Positions 32,528 to 32,581 of a stretch of 32,581 nt of DNA are shown here, in pieces. How positions within the stretch are numbered: position 1 is the first letter of the stretch; each line of letters starts with the position of its first letter. The translations under genes were made by a program, and so were the position numbers. This DNA comes from Fibrobacterales bacterium Fibro_02 (GTDB taxonomy: Bacteria > Fibrobacterota > Fibrobacteria > Fibrobacterales > Fibrobacteraceae). Location of the stretch: the NCBI GenBank assembly GCA_001603905.1, contig LVAE01000036.1, positions 39,367-71,947 on the forward strand, in the 5' to 3' direction. A model generated the notes under the pieces. It saw only the letters and a program-made list of their open reading frames with translations. It did not search any database and was not told where the DNA came from.

Positions 32528-32581
32528 CGTATATTTTCTTTCGCAAATTCCTCTAAGGGGGTAAAAAAATAGGATGTTCCA

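Overview
The window most likely comes from Fibrobacter (Fibrobacteres/FCB group), a specialist in plant-wall breakdown. The evidence is three secreted plant-polysaccharide hydrolases with CBM6-type modules (two GH43 paralogues sharing the same C-terminal tail), Ser-rich linkers, a CotH lipoprotein, an MglA/MglB pair, outer-membrane barrels, and repeated TTGACW/TATATT promoters. This is inferred from the sequence only; no database was searched.

Layout. 1-5.1 kb: a GH39-like/CBM6 enzyme, the thiS-thiF thiamine pair and a GH43 enzyme, all on the minus strand. 5.1-7.4 kb: an AT-rich membrane-protein gene and a hipB-hipA toxin-antitoxin operon, bounded by three direct copies of a 34-bp hairpin-forming repeat. 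7.5-10.6 kb: a second GH43 enzyme and a divergent small outer-membrane barrel. 10.6-17 kb: a minus-strand cluster mglA, a roadblock/MglB-like gene, a DUF2914 protein, a 962-aa SprA-like outer-membrane protein and an Omp85-like barrel. 17-19.9 kb: an MscS channel, a YejB-type permease and dapB.

20-27 kb is an accessory island that looks like defence or conflict genes. It holds a possible recombinase remnant, an EVE-HNH protein whose HNH core appears to have lost its catalytic histidines, a Fic AMPylator, an overlapping pair of unknown genes behind a folded RNA leader, and a one-piece type IIG restriction-methylase whose ribosome site and start sit in a hairpin. Upstream of the restriction gene is a free-standing gene for a structured RNA of about 180 nt, with its own TTGACA/TATAGG promoter and T7 tail (6S-like in size and shape), followed by a region dense in hairpins.

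27.5-32.6 kb returns to ordinary genes: aspS, an aquaporin Z and a CotH-family lipoprotein.

The most unusual items are the repeat-bounded cassette-like arrangement around hipBA, the stand-alone structured RNA, the structured leader of the unknown gene pair, and the MglAB-outer-membrane cluster.
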